64,000 nucleotides of DNA from Gammaproteobacteria bacterium HGW-Gammaproteobacteria-11 (GCA_002840055.1 PGZJ01000009.1:21243-85242), one strand, 5' to 3'; shown: positions 19,451 through 28,668, counted from the first letter of the stretch. Numbers and translations: made by a program. The notes: generated by a model from the letters alone, not told the origin.

Positions 19451-21010
19451 ATGCGAAATAATCAACCCGTAACCCAACGCGAACGCACTTTCAATGCCGA
19501 GGAGCGGCTGATTTCAACGACCAACCTCAAGGGGCAGATCACCTACTGCAACAAGGCCTTTGTGGATGTCAGCGGTTTTGAGCATAACGAGCTGGTCGGT
19601 AGCCCACACAACCTGGTTCGCCACCCGGACGTCCCGACTGCGGTCTTCGAACATATGTGGAACGACCTTAAGGCCGGCAAAAGCTGGATGGGTATCGTCA
19701 AGAACCGCTGCAAGAACGGCGACCACTATTGGGTCAATGCCTTCGTCACACCCATCTGGGAGAGCAACCAGGTGGTGGGCTATGAATCCGTCAGGGTAAA
19801 AACCACCGCAGGCCAGGTTCAACGCGCTGAAGCGCTCTACAAGCGGCTCAAGAGCGGAGGCAATGGCATTCAGACCGACGTGAGTGGCATAGTCACGGAT
19901 GTCCTGCCGGTTGTGGCCATTGCTGCACTGTCAGGCGGCGCAGGCATGATCTTTGGTGGCTGGGGTGTATTGGCTGCCGGCGCAGCAGCCATCCCCGCAG
20001 GCTTTGCCCTCAAGGCCTTTTACGACGGCCACCTGAAACGCATCCTCAAGGTCGCCGACAACAGCATCACTGACCCGCTACTGGCCAGCATGTACACACC
20101 CTACAAAGGTGTATTGGGTCAAATTGAAATGTCTCTGCACAGCCAGCAGGCGCGCTTGCAAACCTGTCTTACCCGAGTCATGGACAGCGCCGAGCAGCTT
20201 AAAAAACAGGCGGGCGAAGCCAGTCATCTCGCAGTTCAGAGCCACGAGGGCATCAACAGGCAACGCACCGAAACCGATATGGTCGCTGCCGCCATCAATG
20301 AAATGGCCGCCGCCACCCAGGAAGTCTCCGGTAATGTGCTGCGCACGGCTGAGGCGACCCGTGAAGCCAATGATCTGGCGGTTCACGGCAAACGCGTTGC
20401 CAGTCAGACCCGTGAAGCGATTGAAATCCTTTCCGAGTCGGTCAACTCCGCCGCCAGCGTGTCTGCGCAACTGGCCAATGATGCCCTGGAAATCGGCAAG
20501 GTTGTGGATGTCATCAAAAGCATTGCCGACCAGACCAACCTGCTGGCCCTGAATGCGGCCATTGAGGCCGCTCGGGCCGGTGAGCAGGGTCGCGGCTTTG
20601 CCGTGGTAGCTGACGAAGTCCGCGCCCTGGCCAGCCGTACAGCCGACTCAACCGGACAGATCCACGGCCTGATCGATAACCTGCAAGCCGCTGCACGCCG
20701 CGCTGTTGATACCATGCGCAGCGGCCACGAGCAGGCTGATCGGGGCGTCGCCCAGGTCATCGAAGCGGATGAAGCGCTGGACGGCATTCGCGCCGCGATT
20801 GAACGCATCAACGACATGGCCGGGCAGATTGCCAGTGCCTCCGAGGAGCAGAGTGCGGTAGCCGAGGAGATCAACCGCAATATCACCAACATTGCCGCAC
20901 AGTCCGATGTCACCTCAGAACAGGCGCAGCGCAGCGCCAGCCTGAGCAGCGCCCTGTCTACCACCGCGGCACAGCAGGCCGCGCTGGTTGAACGCTTCAA
21001 CAGGCGCTGA
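19451..21010 (+). CDS. aer: PAS-containing methyl-accepting chemotaxis protein, Aer-like energy sensor
   Basis: The 519-residue receptor has an N-terminal PAS domain (about 10-115; [45 protein letters not shown]), as in FAD-binding Aer proteins. A hydrophobic Ala/Gly-rich membrane segment lies near residues 152-188. A HAMP-like linker leads to the cytoplasmic signalling domain, with the hairpin tip [24 protein letters not shown]. It would report redox or energy state to CheA. There is no periplasmic sensor domain. The start at 19451 has AGGAA upstream and sits 184 bases from the divergent acnA. Confidence 0.9.
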   Translation: MRNNQPVTQRERTFNAEERLISTTNLKGQITYCNKAFVDVSGFEHNELVGSPHNLVRHPDVPTAVFEHMWNDLKAGKSWMGIVKNRCKNGDHYWVNAFVTPIWESNQVVGYESVRVKTTAGQVQRAEALYKRLKSGGNGIQTDVSGIVTDVLPVVAIAALSGGAGMIFGGWGVLAAGAAAIPAGFALKAFYDGHLKRILKVADNSITDPLLASMYTPYKGVLGQIEMSLHSQQARLQTCLTRVMDSAEQLKKQAGEASHLAVQSHEGINRQRTETDMVAAAINEMAAATQEVSGNVLRTAEATREANDLAVHGKRVASQTREAIEILSESVNSAASVSAQLANDALEIGKVVDVIKSIADQTNLLALNAAIEAARAGEQGRGFAVVADEVRALASRTADSTGQIHGLIDNLQAAARRAVDTMRSGHEQADRGVAQVIEADEALDGIRAAIERINDMAGQIASASEEQSAVAEEINRNITNIAAQSDVTSEQAQRSASLSSALSTTAAQQAALVERFNRR

Positions 21011-21169
21011 GCCAACAATCAGCAGTCGCCCATGGCCGAAAGGGAACTTGGCCATCATGCAGGGTTACATCATGCCCAAGGCTGCTGGACAGCAGTCATG
21101 ACATACCGTGACCGTCCAACGGGTCGGTGATAAACTGCCGAGCTTTACAGCACCCCCAAGGAATACAGC

Positions 21170-23002
21170 ATGTGCGGAATTGTCGGCGCCGTCGCCCAGC
21201 GCAATATCACCCCCATTCTGATTGAAGGCCTGCGGCGCCTGGAGTACCGCGGCTACGACTCCGCCGGGGTAGCGGTGCTGGCGGATGGCAACGGCATCAA
21301 ACGCGTACGGGCGGTGGGCAAGGTAATAGAACTGGAAAACGCCCTGGCCAACTCGCCGGCCAACGGCCACCTGGGTATTGCCCATACCCGCTGGGCGACC
21401 CATGGCAAACCGGCCGAACACAATGCCCATCCACACATCTCCGGCAAGCTGGTGGTGGTCCACAACGGCATCATTGAGAACCATGCGCCACTGCGCAAAC
21501 GTCTGATCGACCTGGGCTACCAGTTCACCTCGGAAACCGATACCGAAGTGGTTGCCCACTTGATTGCCCACTATTTTCAGCAAAACCACGACCTGCTGGA
21601 GGCCTTTCGCACGGCCCTGGGCGAGCTGCACGGCGCCTACGCGCTGGCATTGATCCATGAAGATCAGCCACAGACCCTGTATTGCGCCCGTATGGGCAGC
21701 CCGCTGGTCATTGGCGAGGGTAGCGAAGAGCACTACATAGCCTCCGATCCTTTGGCCCTGCTACAGGTAACCGACCGTTTTCGCTACCTGGAAGAAGGCG
21801 ACCATGCGCGCCTGAGCATGACCCGTTGTGAGATATGGGACAGCCGCAACAACCCTGTTGATCGCCCGGTAAAACGCTATGAGCATGCCGCCCATAGTCT
21901 GGAGAAAGGTGAATACCGGCATTACATGCTCAAGGAAATTTTTGAGCAGCCCCAGGCGATCAGCGACACCCTGTCCGGCACCTTGGGTGACGATCATGTA
22001 CTGACCGCGGTGCTCGGCCCGGAGGCAGAAACCCGGCTGGCGGATATCGCCAATATTCATATTGTTGCCTGTGGTACCAGTTACCACGCCGGTCTGGTGG
22101 CGCGTTACTGGATTGAAGAGCAGGCTGGCATCCCCTGCTGCGTGGAAGTCGCCAGCGAATACCGCTATCGCACCGTGGTGGTCCCCGCCAACACCCTGCT
22201 GATTACCATCTCGCAGTCAGGCGAGACCGCCGACACCCTGGCGGCGTTGCGCTTTGCCAAGGATCAGGGTTATCTGGCCACACTGGCCATCTGTAACGTG
22301 GCAGGCAGCTCGCTGGTACGTGAAGCAGACTGGCGCCTGCTGACCCATGCCGGCCCCGAAATCGGTGTCGCCTCGACCAAGGCCTTTACCACACAACTGG
22401 TCGCCCTGCTGTGGCTGACTACCGCACTGGCCCAGGTACGCAACAGAGACAGCGCAGTTATTCAACGCAACGTGCAGGCCCTCAAGACCTTGCCGCAAGT
22501 GATTCAGCAAAGTCTCGAGCTGGCACCGCGCATTACCAGTCTGGCCGAGCGGTTTGCCAACAAGCATCATGCGCTGTTCCTCGGCCGTGGCACGCACTAC
22601 CCGATTGCCATGGAAGGCGCACTCAAGCTCAAGGAAATCAGCTATATCCACGCCGAGGCCTATGCCGCAGGCGAACTCAAGCATGGTCCGCTGGCACTGG
22701 TGGATGAAGACATGCCGGTGGTCAGCGTTGCGCCCAGTGACAGCCTGCTGGAAAAGCTCAAATCCAATCTGGAGGAAGTCCGCGCCCGTGGCGGTCAGTT
22801 GATCACCTTCGCCTGCGAGACCATCGAGCAGGGTGAGCCGGACGCCAACCATGAGGTGATCACCCTGCCCTGGGTTGAAGACTGCATTTCACCCATTGTC
22901 TATACCATCCCGTTGCAACTGCTCAGCTACCATGTGGCGCTGGTCAAGGGTACGGATGTGGACAAGCCGCGCAACCTGGCCAAATCGGTGACAGTGGAAT
23001 AA
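21170..23002 (+). CDS. glmS: Glutamine-fructose-6-phosphate aminotransferase
   Basis: The 610-residue enzyme makes glucosamine-6-phosphate, the first step to UDP-GlcNAc for peptidoglycan and LPS. Cys2 is the N-terminal glutaminase nucleophile (MCGIVGAVAQR). Two SIS sugar-isomerase domains follow (VACGTSYHAGLVARYWIE; LGRGTHYPIAMEGALKLKE), and the C-terminus ends KPRNLAKSVTVE as usual. The start has AAGGAA upstream. The last codons form the recognition site for Tn7-type transposons, but no element occupies the downstream insertion point near 23027. Confidence 0.98.
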   Translation: MCGIVGAVAQRNITPILIEGLRRLEYRGYDSAGVAVLADGNGIKRVRAVGKVIELENALANSPANGHLGIAHTRWATHGKPAEHNAHPHISGKLVVVHNGIIENHAPLRKRLIDLGYQFTSETDTEVVAHLIAHYFQQNHDLLEAFRTALGELHGAYALALIHEDQPQTLYCARMGSPLVIGEGSEEHYIASDPLALLQVTDRFRYLEEGDHARLSMTRCEIWDSRNNPVDRPVKRYEHAAHSLEKGEYRHYMLKEIFEQPQAISDTLSGTLGDDHVLTAVLGPEAETRLADIANIHIVACGTSYHAGLVARYWIEEQAGIPCCVEVASEYRYRTVVVPANTLLITISQSGETADTLAALRFAKDQGYLATLAICNVAGSSLVREADWRLLTHAGPEIGVASTKAFTTQLVALLWLTTALAQVRNRDSAVIQRNVQALKTLPQVIQQSLELAPRITSLAERFANKHHALFLGRGTHYPIAMEGALKLKEISYIHAEAYAAGELKHGPLALVDEDMPVVSVAPSDSLLEKLKSNLEEVRARGGQLITFACETIEQGEPDANHEVITLPWVEDCISPIVYTIPLQLLSYHVALVKGTDVDKPRNLAKSVTVE

Positions 23003-23026
23003 GCCGCGCTCAACCCGGGCCTGTCA

Positions 23027-23047
23027 GGCGGTCACTCAGTGACCGCC
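23027..23047. terminator. Short palindrome between convergent glmS and ABC ATPase genes
   Basis: GGCGGTCACT and AGTGACCGCC form an almost uninterrupted palindrome that includes the stop codon of the minus-strand ABC gene. It may end both transcripts, though no T-run is present. It coincides with the expected Tn7 insertion point 25 bases after glmS. Confidence 0.35.
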
Positions 23048-23842
23048 CTCATCCCGCATCATTCCCAGAATCTCCCGCTCCATCGGCGCATAGTCAGGAT
23101 GGGCCCGCAGCTGTTCGCGGGTAGTGATCTGCCCGTCGGCCTTGAACGGCGGATGCAGGATTTTTCTGACCCGGCCCGGATGGCGGGATAAAAATACGAT
23201 CTGGTCCCCCAGCAACAACGCCTCCTCGACATCATGGGTGACCATGACCACGGTCATGCGCTCCTTGCGAATCACATCCAGCAGCAGCTCCTGCATCTGC
23301 CAGCGAGTCTCGGCATCCAGTGCGCCAAAGGGCTCATCCATCAGCAGCACCTTGGGTGAATTGGCCAGGGCACGGGCCAGCGCTACCCGCTGTCGCATGC
23401 CGCCGGACAATTCATGCGGGTACGCCTCGGCAAAGGCGGTGAGGCCGACCCGGTCGAGGAAGTAATCCACCGTGCCTTCCTGCATGGCCAAGACATCGCC
23501 GTTGATCTTCAGACCATAGGCCACATTCTGCCGCACCTTGAGCCAGGGAAAGGAGGTATAGCCCTGAAACACCATGCCGCGGTCACGGTGCGGACCGCGT
23601 ACCTGCTCACCGCCCAGCAGCACGTCTCCGCTGCTGGGCATATCCAGTCCGGCGAGCATGCGCAACACCGTAGACTTGCCGCAGCCGGAGGGCCCCAGCA
23701 GGATACACACCTGGCGGGGCTCGACGCTGAAACTCACGCCATCCACAGCCACCACTTCACGGCCGCGGTCCGAGAACACCTTGCCCAGCTGTCTGGCCTG
23801 CAGGCCAGACAGCTCGGTGATTGCTGAGACGGCGCTACTCAT
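23036..23842 (-). CDS. ABC importer ATPase (SsuB/TauB/NrtD type)
   Basis: The 268-residue ATPase has Walker A GPSGCGKSTV, Q-loop VFQGYTSFPWL, signature LSGGMRQR, Walker B VLLMDEPFGALD and switch His VTHDVEEAL. The Ser-Phe-Pro-Trp after the Q-loop is typical of the nitrate/sulfonate/taurine importer class. It is the last gene of the desaturase-ABC operon, and its start overlaps the substrate-binding protein gene by 4 bases (ATGA). It energises import through the adjacent permease; substrate unknown. Confidence 0.9.
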   Translation of the reverse strand: MSSAVSAITELSGLQARQLGKVFSDRGREVVAVDGVSFSVEPRQVCILLGPSGCGKSTVLRMLAGLDMPSSGDVLLGGEQVRGPHRDRGMVFQGYTSFPWLKVRQNVAYGLKINGDVLAMQEGTVDYFLDRVGLTAFAEAYPHELSGGMRQRVALARALANSPKVLLMDEPFGALDAETRWQMQELLLDVIRKERMTVVMVTHDVEEALLLGDQIVFLSRHPGRVRKILHPPFKADGQITTREQLRAHPDYAPMEREILGMMRDEGGH

Positions 23843-24888
23843 GGATTCTCCAGCGCCGCCTTGAGCGGACCAAGCTCGATACCGGAGGTCCAGTCATGCA
23901 GTTCAGTGGCCAGGCCGAACTTCTGCCACCAGGCGTTGGTGGTGTTCCAGTGCTCGACAATCTGACCGTTGCTCATGCCCAGTGGCAGCTCGCCTTTGGC
24001 TACACCCATGAAGCGGCCGGCCTCGTCGCGATCGAACACCATGATGCCGCCCTTGTAGATCTCGCCATCAGTGCCAATGACCATTTCCACGTCAGAGACA
24101 CTGAACTGGATGGCCTCGGCGATAATGCGATTGCCCTCCTCAGGGTTCTGTTTCCAGAACTCCACAGCCCGGAAATAGGCCTGCATGGCCAGATTGGCAG
24201 CCTCGGGTCGTTCGCTCAAAAAAGCCTCGCTCATATACACGCCATCACCCAGCAGGGCGGTGCTGATCCAGTCATCCTGGCTGGAGTCGGCGACCACGCG
24301 GGCACCCGGCATATTGGCCAGCAACTGGCTACCGAAGGGTTCCCACAACTCAACGGCGCTGACACTGCCACCAAGCATGGCGCCAACTGCCTCATCCATG
24401 ATCACGTTAACGAACTCCACCTGATCAATGGCCACGCCGTTCTGTTCCAGCCAGATACCCATGAAAATCTGCGTCAGCCCCCCCTCCATAACAGCAATCT
24501 TCTTGCCGATCAGGTCGGTTGCCGATTCGATACCCGGCGCCAGAATGATCTTGTCAGTGCCATAGGAGGGATTGGTATAGGTCACCAGCTTGATCGGAAC
24601 CTGCTGGTCCACGGCAATCGGACCGTACTCCACGGTGCTGGAGGTGATATCCAACTGACCGGCGGTCATCAGGGCAAAACTTTCATAGGGGTCTTCGATG
24701 ATACTGATCTGCAAATCCAGCTCAGGTACCAGATTTTTCTCCTTGGCGATAAACCAGAAGCCATACCCTGGCCATGAGAACAGCGATACGTTGACCTTTT
24801 CAGCCGCCTGCAGCACGCCGCTGGCGCAGAACAGGGCCGTGCCAAGCAAACAGCCCTTGAACCCTTTACTCCAGTTGTTCAGTCCCAT
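23839..24888 (-). CDS. ABC importer periplasmic substrate-binding protein (NMT1/SsuA-like)
   Basis: The 349-residue precursor has a signal peptide (about 1-28, cleavage after LQA). The body has the NMT1/SsuA-like pattern: an opening VSLFSWPGYGFWFIAKEK, a QLDITSSTVEY block and DLIGKKIAVMEGG. This class binds nitrate, sulfonates, pyrimidine precursors, ureas or similar small molecules; the residues do not decide which. The start at 24888 has GGAGAG six bases upstream, so the ATG at 24912 is rejected. The gene follows the permease after 77 bases. Confidence 0.85.
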   Translation of the reverse strand: MGLNNWSKGFKGCLLGTALFCASGVLQAAEKVNVSLFSWPGYGFWFIAKEKNLVPELDLQISIIEDPYESFALMTAGQLDITSSTVEYGPIAVDQQVPIKLVTYTNPSYGTDKIILAPGIESATDLIGKKIAVMEGGLTQIFMGIWLEQNGVAIDQVEFVNVIMDEAVGAMLGGSVSAVELWEPFGSQLLANMPGARVVADSSQDDWISTALLGDGVYMSEAFLSERPEAANLAMQAYFRAVEFWKQNPEEGNRIIAEAIQFSVSDVEMVIGTDGEIYKGGIMVFDRDEAGRFMGVAKGELPLGMSNGQIVEHWNTTNAWWQKFGLATELHDWTSGIELGPLKAALENP

Positions 24889-24965
24889 TGTCATCTCTCC
24901 AGTCATGTACAACGCTTATGCCCGGGCAGCCCGATCGCGCCCAGGTCAAAACTCGTGTTTGTCTA

Positions 24966-25781
24966 TCAACGGCGCGACTGCCGCAAATAGGGAAACAGCA
25001 ACCAGTACAGGCCGCGGAACGCCAGATCACAGAGCAGGCCCAATACGCCAATCACAACAATGCCGGCCATGATGTCGTCCACATGCACAAAACGCCGGGC
25101 GCGCATCATCATTGCGCCAATACCGTCAGTGGCTGCGACAATCTCGGCAATCACCAGATAGGTCCAACTGACTGCCAGCATCTGCCGACAGGTATCCACT
25201 ATCCCTGGCAAGGACGCAGGCACCACCACCGTCCAGAGGATCACCCGCCTGGAACCGCCGAGGGTTTTTGCCGTTTCGATAAAATCTGCCGGTACCTGAC
25301 GCACCACATCACTGATCAGGGTAATCAGGAACCACACCACGCCGATGACCAGAAAGGCGATCTTCTGTTCATCACCGGTACCCAGCCACATCAACAACAG
25401 CGGAATAAAAGCGGGCGCAGGCAGGTAACGAAACGCCGAGACCAGGGGATTGAAAAAGGCTGAGACCAGCGGAAACGCCCCCATCAGTACGCCCAGCGGC
25501 AAGGCAATGGCCAGAGCGACCCCGAAGCTCAAGGCAATGCGTTTGAGACTGCTCAAGACATCGGCGCTGAAGCCCCGCTCAAGGAACAATTCACGCAGCG
25601 CTTCCAGTACTTGCAGCGGGCCGGGAAACAAAGGGCTGGGCGCCTCGCGCAGAGTGGCGGCGCAGTGCCAGAGCAGCACAAAAGCGATCCAGGCTGTCAG
25701 GCCCAACATCAGCCTGGCGCTTGGTGCCACCGGCTGTTTGAAGTCAAACTTGGCCCAGACCATAGTCAACACACCTGCCAT
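24966..25781 (-). CDS. ABC importer permease (SsuC/TauC type)
   Basis: The 271-residue permease has about six membrane helices. The EAA loop (DFIETAKTLGGSRRVILWTVVVPASLPGI) contacts the ATPase. It is a BPD-type inner-membrane component of the importer encoded downstream. The start at 25781 has GGGGAG 8 bases upstream; the longer frame to 25829 adds a Cys-rich stretch unlike the family. It follows the desaturase gene by 63 bases on the same strand, implying one transcript. Confidence 0.9.
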   Translation of the reverse strand: MAGVLTMVWAKFDFKQPVAPSARLMLGLTAWIAFVLLWHCAATLREAPSPLFPGPLQVLEALRELFLERGFSADVLSSLKRIALSFGVALAIALPLGVLMGAFPLVSAFFNPLVSAFRYLPAPAFIPLLLMWLGTGDEQKIAFLVIGVVWFLITLISDVVRQVPADFIETAKTLGGSRRVILWTVVVPASLPGIVDTCRQMLAVSWTYLVIAEIVAATDGIGAMMMRARRFVHVDDIMAGIVVIGVLGLLCDLAFRGLYWLLFPYLRQSRR

Positions 25782-25844
25782 ACACTGCTCCCCGGTCTGA
25801 CGCTTGTATCCCCTGCACACGCAGGCCAACCCAGTAAAAACACC

Positions 25845-26858
25845 TCAAAACGCCGTCAGAAAGGACAAGGCATTGACGCCAACCGCTTGCCCCTCACGCA
25901 CCGTCGAACGCACATCGGCGGTGCCGTACTCTTCAGCCAGTACCCGCTCAACCCGGTGGCGATGAAAACAGCGCAATTGCCCTATCACGTCCAGCTGCTG
26001 CGGACAGTCATCGCCATAGAGTTCACGATGGAAGGCCGGTAGACGGAACCAGGGCATATTCGGCTTGGTGTGGTGGGCGTTGTGGTAGGAAAAATTCAGC
26101 GCCAGCAGGTTGACCCATGGCCAGCGCGCCGACAGCAGGTTGCTGTAGGTATTGGACTCTTCATACTGCCGATCACCCTTGTGAACCGGCTTGATCTCAG
26201 GTGAATCCAGGGTATAGACGATCTCGTAATTATGCTGAAAGCTGTCCATGAAACGCAGGAAAGTCAGAAACAGCAGGTAGGCAAGTACGTAACCGACTGC
26301 CGCCAAGGGCGCAAACCAGGCAATCACGGCAAACAACGTGAAACGCAGCAGGGTCACGCGTATCACCCGGCCGCGTTGGGCACGCCTGGCCGGGTAGATA
26401 AAGGGCGCGGCAATCAGCATGGCATGCATCAGCAGCTCAACAGCCGGGATATAGCACCACTCCAAAGCACGTACCAGCTTGTGCAGCCGTGGCCGCGCGG
26501 TCAGAAAGGCCCGATAGTCAAAAGTGACCGGCTCGCAGTTATCGACATGGTGACGCATGTGCTTGTAGCGCATGTCTTCATAGGTACCGTAGTGCGAACC
26601 GGTGAGCACATTCATCCAGCGCCCCAGCCAGGTATTGTGCTCAACCTTCTTGAACAGGGCGTTGTGGCCGCATTCGTGAATCAGGTAGGCGGCAATGGTC
26701 ATGGCATGGGCCGCAGCCAGCACACCCAGTACCAGACTCCACACGTTGCCAAGCAGCATCAGTGCCCAGCCACCAAAGTAACCGATCAGAACGTAGGCAA
26801 TGGCCAGGGTGTTGGGCCACATGCCGTTTTCCCGCCAGAGTGAACTGTATGACTGCAT
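25845..26858 (-). CDS. Membrane fatty-acid desaturase
   Basis: The 337-residue membrane enzyme has the three histidine boxes of di-iron desaturases: HECGH (61-65), HMRHH (100-104) and HNAHH (259-263). Hydrophobic pairs at about 18-60 and 135-205 place these boxes on the cytoplasmic face. It probably inserts a double bond into fatty acyl chains or hydroxylates a related lipid. The start has GAGGAG 9 bases upstream. It leads an apparent operon with the SsuABC-like importer, an unusual pairing, and palindromic repeats sit just upstream. Confidence 0.85.
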   Translation of the reverse strand: MQSYSSLWRENGMWPNTLAIAYVLIGYFGGWALMLLGNVWSLVLGVLAAAHAMTIAAYLIHECGHNALFKKVEHNTWLGRWMNVLTGSHYGTYEDMRYKHMRHHVDNCEPVTFDYRAFLTARPRLHKLVRALEWCYIPAVELLMHAMLIAAPFIYPARRAQRGRVIRVTLLRFTLFAVIAWFAPLAAVGYVLAYLLFLTFLRFMDSFQHNYEIVYTLDSPEIKPVHKGDRQYEESNTYSNLLSARWPWVNLLALNFSYHNAHHTKPNMPWFRLPAFHRELYGDDCPQQLDVIGQLRCFHRHRVERVLAEEYGTADVRSTVREGQAVGVNALSFLTAF

Positions 26859-26950
26859 TACCTGTGTCTCCTCGTTGAATCAACTTTCATATATCGACTG
26901 ACTGCATGGCCTGAAGGGGCCAAACTCTGCACGACCCCGCGAGCCTAAAA

Positions 26951-26983
26951 CCCCTTCGCGGCGAGGCCGCCGCTCCCACCTAC
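26951..26983 (-). repeat. REP-like GC-rich palindromic repeat
   Basis: Read on the minus strand it begins GTAGGTGGGAGCGGCGG and has the stem GCGGCG/CGCCGC at 26958-26973, followed by GAAGGGGTTTTAGG. This resembles the widespread Pseudomonas REP family. A second copy lies at 63755-63782 on the plus strand. Confidence 0.7.
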
Positions 26984-26992
26984 CCCTAGGAG

Positions 26993-27055
26993 GACCGAGT
27001 TCCATCTCGGCCCAGTGTTGGCGGCTAGCACCCTTGGTCGAGATGGAACTCGACC
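26993..27055. repeat. Pair of GAG-N6-CTC palindromes (REPIN-like)
   Basis: Two palindromes with the architecture NNNCGAG-N6-CTCGNNN lie in opposite orientation (spacers TTCCAT and ATGGAA). They are at 26993-27012 (6 of 7 bases pairing) and 27036-27055 (arms GGTCGAG/CTCGACC, perfect). The same paired arrangement is found twice at 63796-63974. Together with the REP next to it, this fills most of the 247 bases between the desaturase and isomerase genes. Confidence 0.75.
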
Positions 27056-27105
27056 TGCCCGGCAACAGCAAACTCACTCGCAGCCAGGCCACCGCGCCTA
27101 CCGGC

Positions 27106-27945
27106 TTACGTTGTGCGCTGGGCAAAACGCGCCTTCTGTCGCTGGCCTATCCAGCTGTTGACCTGCCACAGATCCGCCACAGGCTGATGGGTAAAGGGCA
27201 AGGTGTGCAGATAACCGTCCGGACCAAACTCGGGGGTCATGGTTGTGCCTGTGTAGCCGCGGCGAGCCTGAGCGGACCAGATCGCGTCCCAGCAACGCTC
27301 GTGGGATGCCAGGGCCTCGGCGTACTCGGGGGCAGCCGGATGTGGCACCTGCGGACCCTGGTCATAACCCACCCGGCCATGCACATGGTGGGCGCGTTCG
27401 GCGACTTCAAGAATGGTGTCCCACTCGCTGTCCATCAGCCGCTCGCAGACCACCACCCAGTGACTGAAATCGCAGGTAATCAATAGATCCGGAACCGCGC
27501 GCAAGACATCTCGGGTGATCCAGGGGTTGAAAAATGAGCGTCCGCGGTGGGTTTCGAAGCTGCACAACACGCCCTGCTGATCAGCCAGCGCCTGTGCCCG
27601 TTGAAAAAAATCGATCTGTACATCCAGTGGCCAGGCATCGCAGCCACCCATCACATTGCAGAACAGAGGGTTGAGCGGTTTACTTTGCTGAATTTTCAGT
27701 TCAAGCGAAGCCAGATGCTGCTCAGGTGTTGCAGTACGATCAGGCACATAGCTGCCTGTCGTGCAGATTTCGGCGATATAAGCCAGGCCATGACTGTGTA
27801 GCGTATCCAGAAACAGTGCCAGCTCAGCCTCGCCAGTGGGTGCTGGCGCTTCAATTCCCGAGAAGCCTGCCGCCACCGCCAAACTAGCCGCCTGCTCGAT
27901 GCTGCCGGTATGCCCCCAGAGGGTCTTGAACAAGTCAAACTGCAT
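27106..27945 (-). CDS. TIM-barrel sugar-phosphate isomerase/epimerase-family protein
   Basis: The 279-residue protein matches the xylose-isomerase-like TIM-barrel superfamily: FSGIEAPAP at the second strand, a metal-ligand candidate FETHRG, a second at ITCDFSHW, and HVHGRVGYDQGPQ with candidate His ligands. Such proteins isomerise or epimerise sugars using a divalent metal. The substrate is unknown, and the name is a family label only. It is divergent from the winged-helix regulator gene across a 269-base region with two matching inverted repeats, so it is the likely regulated target. Confidence 0.75.
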   Translation of the reverse strand: MQFDLFKTLWGHTGSIEQAASLAVAAGFSGIEAPAPTGEAELALFLDTLHSHGLAYIAEICTTGSYVPDRTATPEQHLASLELKIQQSKPLNPLFCNVMGGCDAWPLDVQIDFFQRAQALADQQGVLCSFETHRGRSFFNPWITRDVLRAVPDLLITCDFSHWVVVCERLMDSEWDTILEVAERAHHVHGRVGYDQGPQVPHPAAPEYAEALASHERCWDAIWSAQARRGYTGTTMTPEFGPDGYLHTLPFTHQPVADLWQVNSWIGQRQKARFAQRTT

Positions 27946-27998
27946 GTTGCCCCCACATCACAAAGTATCCGGGGTAACCAAAGCAAGGCTCATGCCAT

Positions 27999-28020
27999 TT
28001 ACATGCAAATTTGCATATTA
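27999..28020. promoter_or_regulatory. Operator-like inverted repeat 1
   Basis: The site has the architecture TTACATGC-N6-GCATATTA and contains a perfect 14-base palindrome, ATGCAAATTTGCAT. It lies 53 bases upstream of the isomerase start on that gene's promoter side. Confidence 0.65.
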
Positions 28021-28027
28021 ACCGATT

Positions 28028-28049
28028 TTACATGCACTTGAGCATGTAA
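28028..28049. promoter_or_regulatory. Operator-like inverted repeat 2
   Basis: The site is TTACATGC-N6-GCATGTAA with perfect 8-base arms and the same 6-base spacing as site 1, 29 bases away centre to centre. The shared arms with unrelated spacers point to one dimeric DNA-binding protein. Confidence 0.65.
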
Positions 28050-28214
28050 GCAGGCGCGTCACGCGTTCAGACTGCAGCAGAAAACGCACCAAAACCAATC
28101 ATGGCCGCACAATTCGTGAACACCGGCACAAGCCTGTTGGGAAACTTGATCAGGGCAATTGCAGCAATCAGGCTAATCGCGCCTAATAGACGACACAGCT
28201 ACAAGGAACAGCGC

Positions 28215-28592
28215 ATGAGCAGACCTTTCAACGCCGCCGACCGTATTCTGGCAGCCAAGGCCATTTTTGATATAGACACCTTCTGGTCGACCAGCTTTGC
28301 CGATACCGGCCTGAGCGATCTGAACTATTGCGACCTGTTTACCCAGATGTGGCTAAACCGTGAAGCGCCGCCACAACCCAAAACCGAGCTGTATGCGCTG
28401 ATGCCCAATATCAGCCGTCGGACAGCGGTCAAATATGTGCAGAATGCCATTGACCAGGGCATGTTGGCTGAGCAGGAATGTGACACCGATCGTCGCATCC
28501 GACTGATCAGGCTGACACCAGCGGCCTGCGCCAAGGTCGAGCGCTTCCTGGATCATACCTGCGCCTGCTTCAGTAGTGTTGGCAATCCATGA
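28215..28592 (+). CDS. Small MarR-like winged-helix regulator
   Basis: The 125-residue protein has a helix-turn-helix-like stretch (ELYALMPNISRRTAVKYVQNAIDQGML) followed by a beta-wing with DTDRRIRLIRLTP. This is the MarR-type arrangement in which a D-x-R-R turn sits in the wing. An N-terminal helix would support dimerisation. The start at 28215 has AAGGAA upstream. Its divergent arrangement with the isomerase gene and the two operator-like repeats suggest that it controls that gene and itself; this is inference. A bidirectional terminator follows. Confidence 0.7.
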   Translation: MSRPFNAADRILAAKAIFDIDTFWSTSFADTGLSDLNYCDLFTQMWLNREAPPQPKTELYALMPNISRRTAVKYVQNAIDQGMLAEQECDTDRRIRLIRLTPAACAKVERFLDHTCACFSSVGNP

Positions 28593-28623
28593 CCAGCGGC
28601 CATGAGCAATCTTTCATTCAGGC

Positions 28624-28650
28624 AGAAAAAAACCGGGCTTCAACCCGGTT
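28624..28650 (-). terminator. Bidirectional terminator between the regulator and WbpM-type gene
   Basis: AACCGGG and CCCGGTT (28631-28650) form a 7-bp stem with a 6-base loop. On the minus strand seven T residues follow directly, ending the sugar-nucleotide operon. On the plus strand an AT-rich tail follows and may end the regulator transcript. Confidence 0.8.
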
Positions 28651-28668
28651 ATTTTACTCAGAATACTG

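Noticed and set aside
23003..23035. Tn7-type insertion downstream of glmS
   Set aside because: The recognition end of glmS is present, but the next gene follows within 33 bases and no transposon ends or tns genes are seen; the site is empty.
27034..27486. 150-residue plus-strand frame starting in the palindromic repeat
   Set aside because: It begins inside the repeat and runs antisense to the isomerase gene, with no family resemblance.
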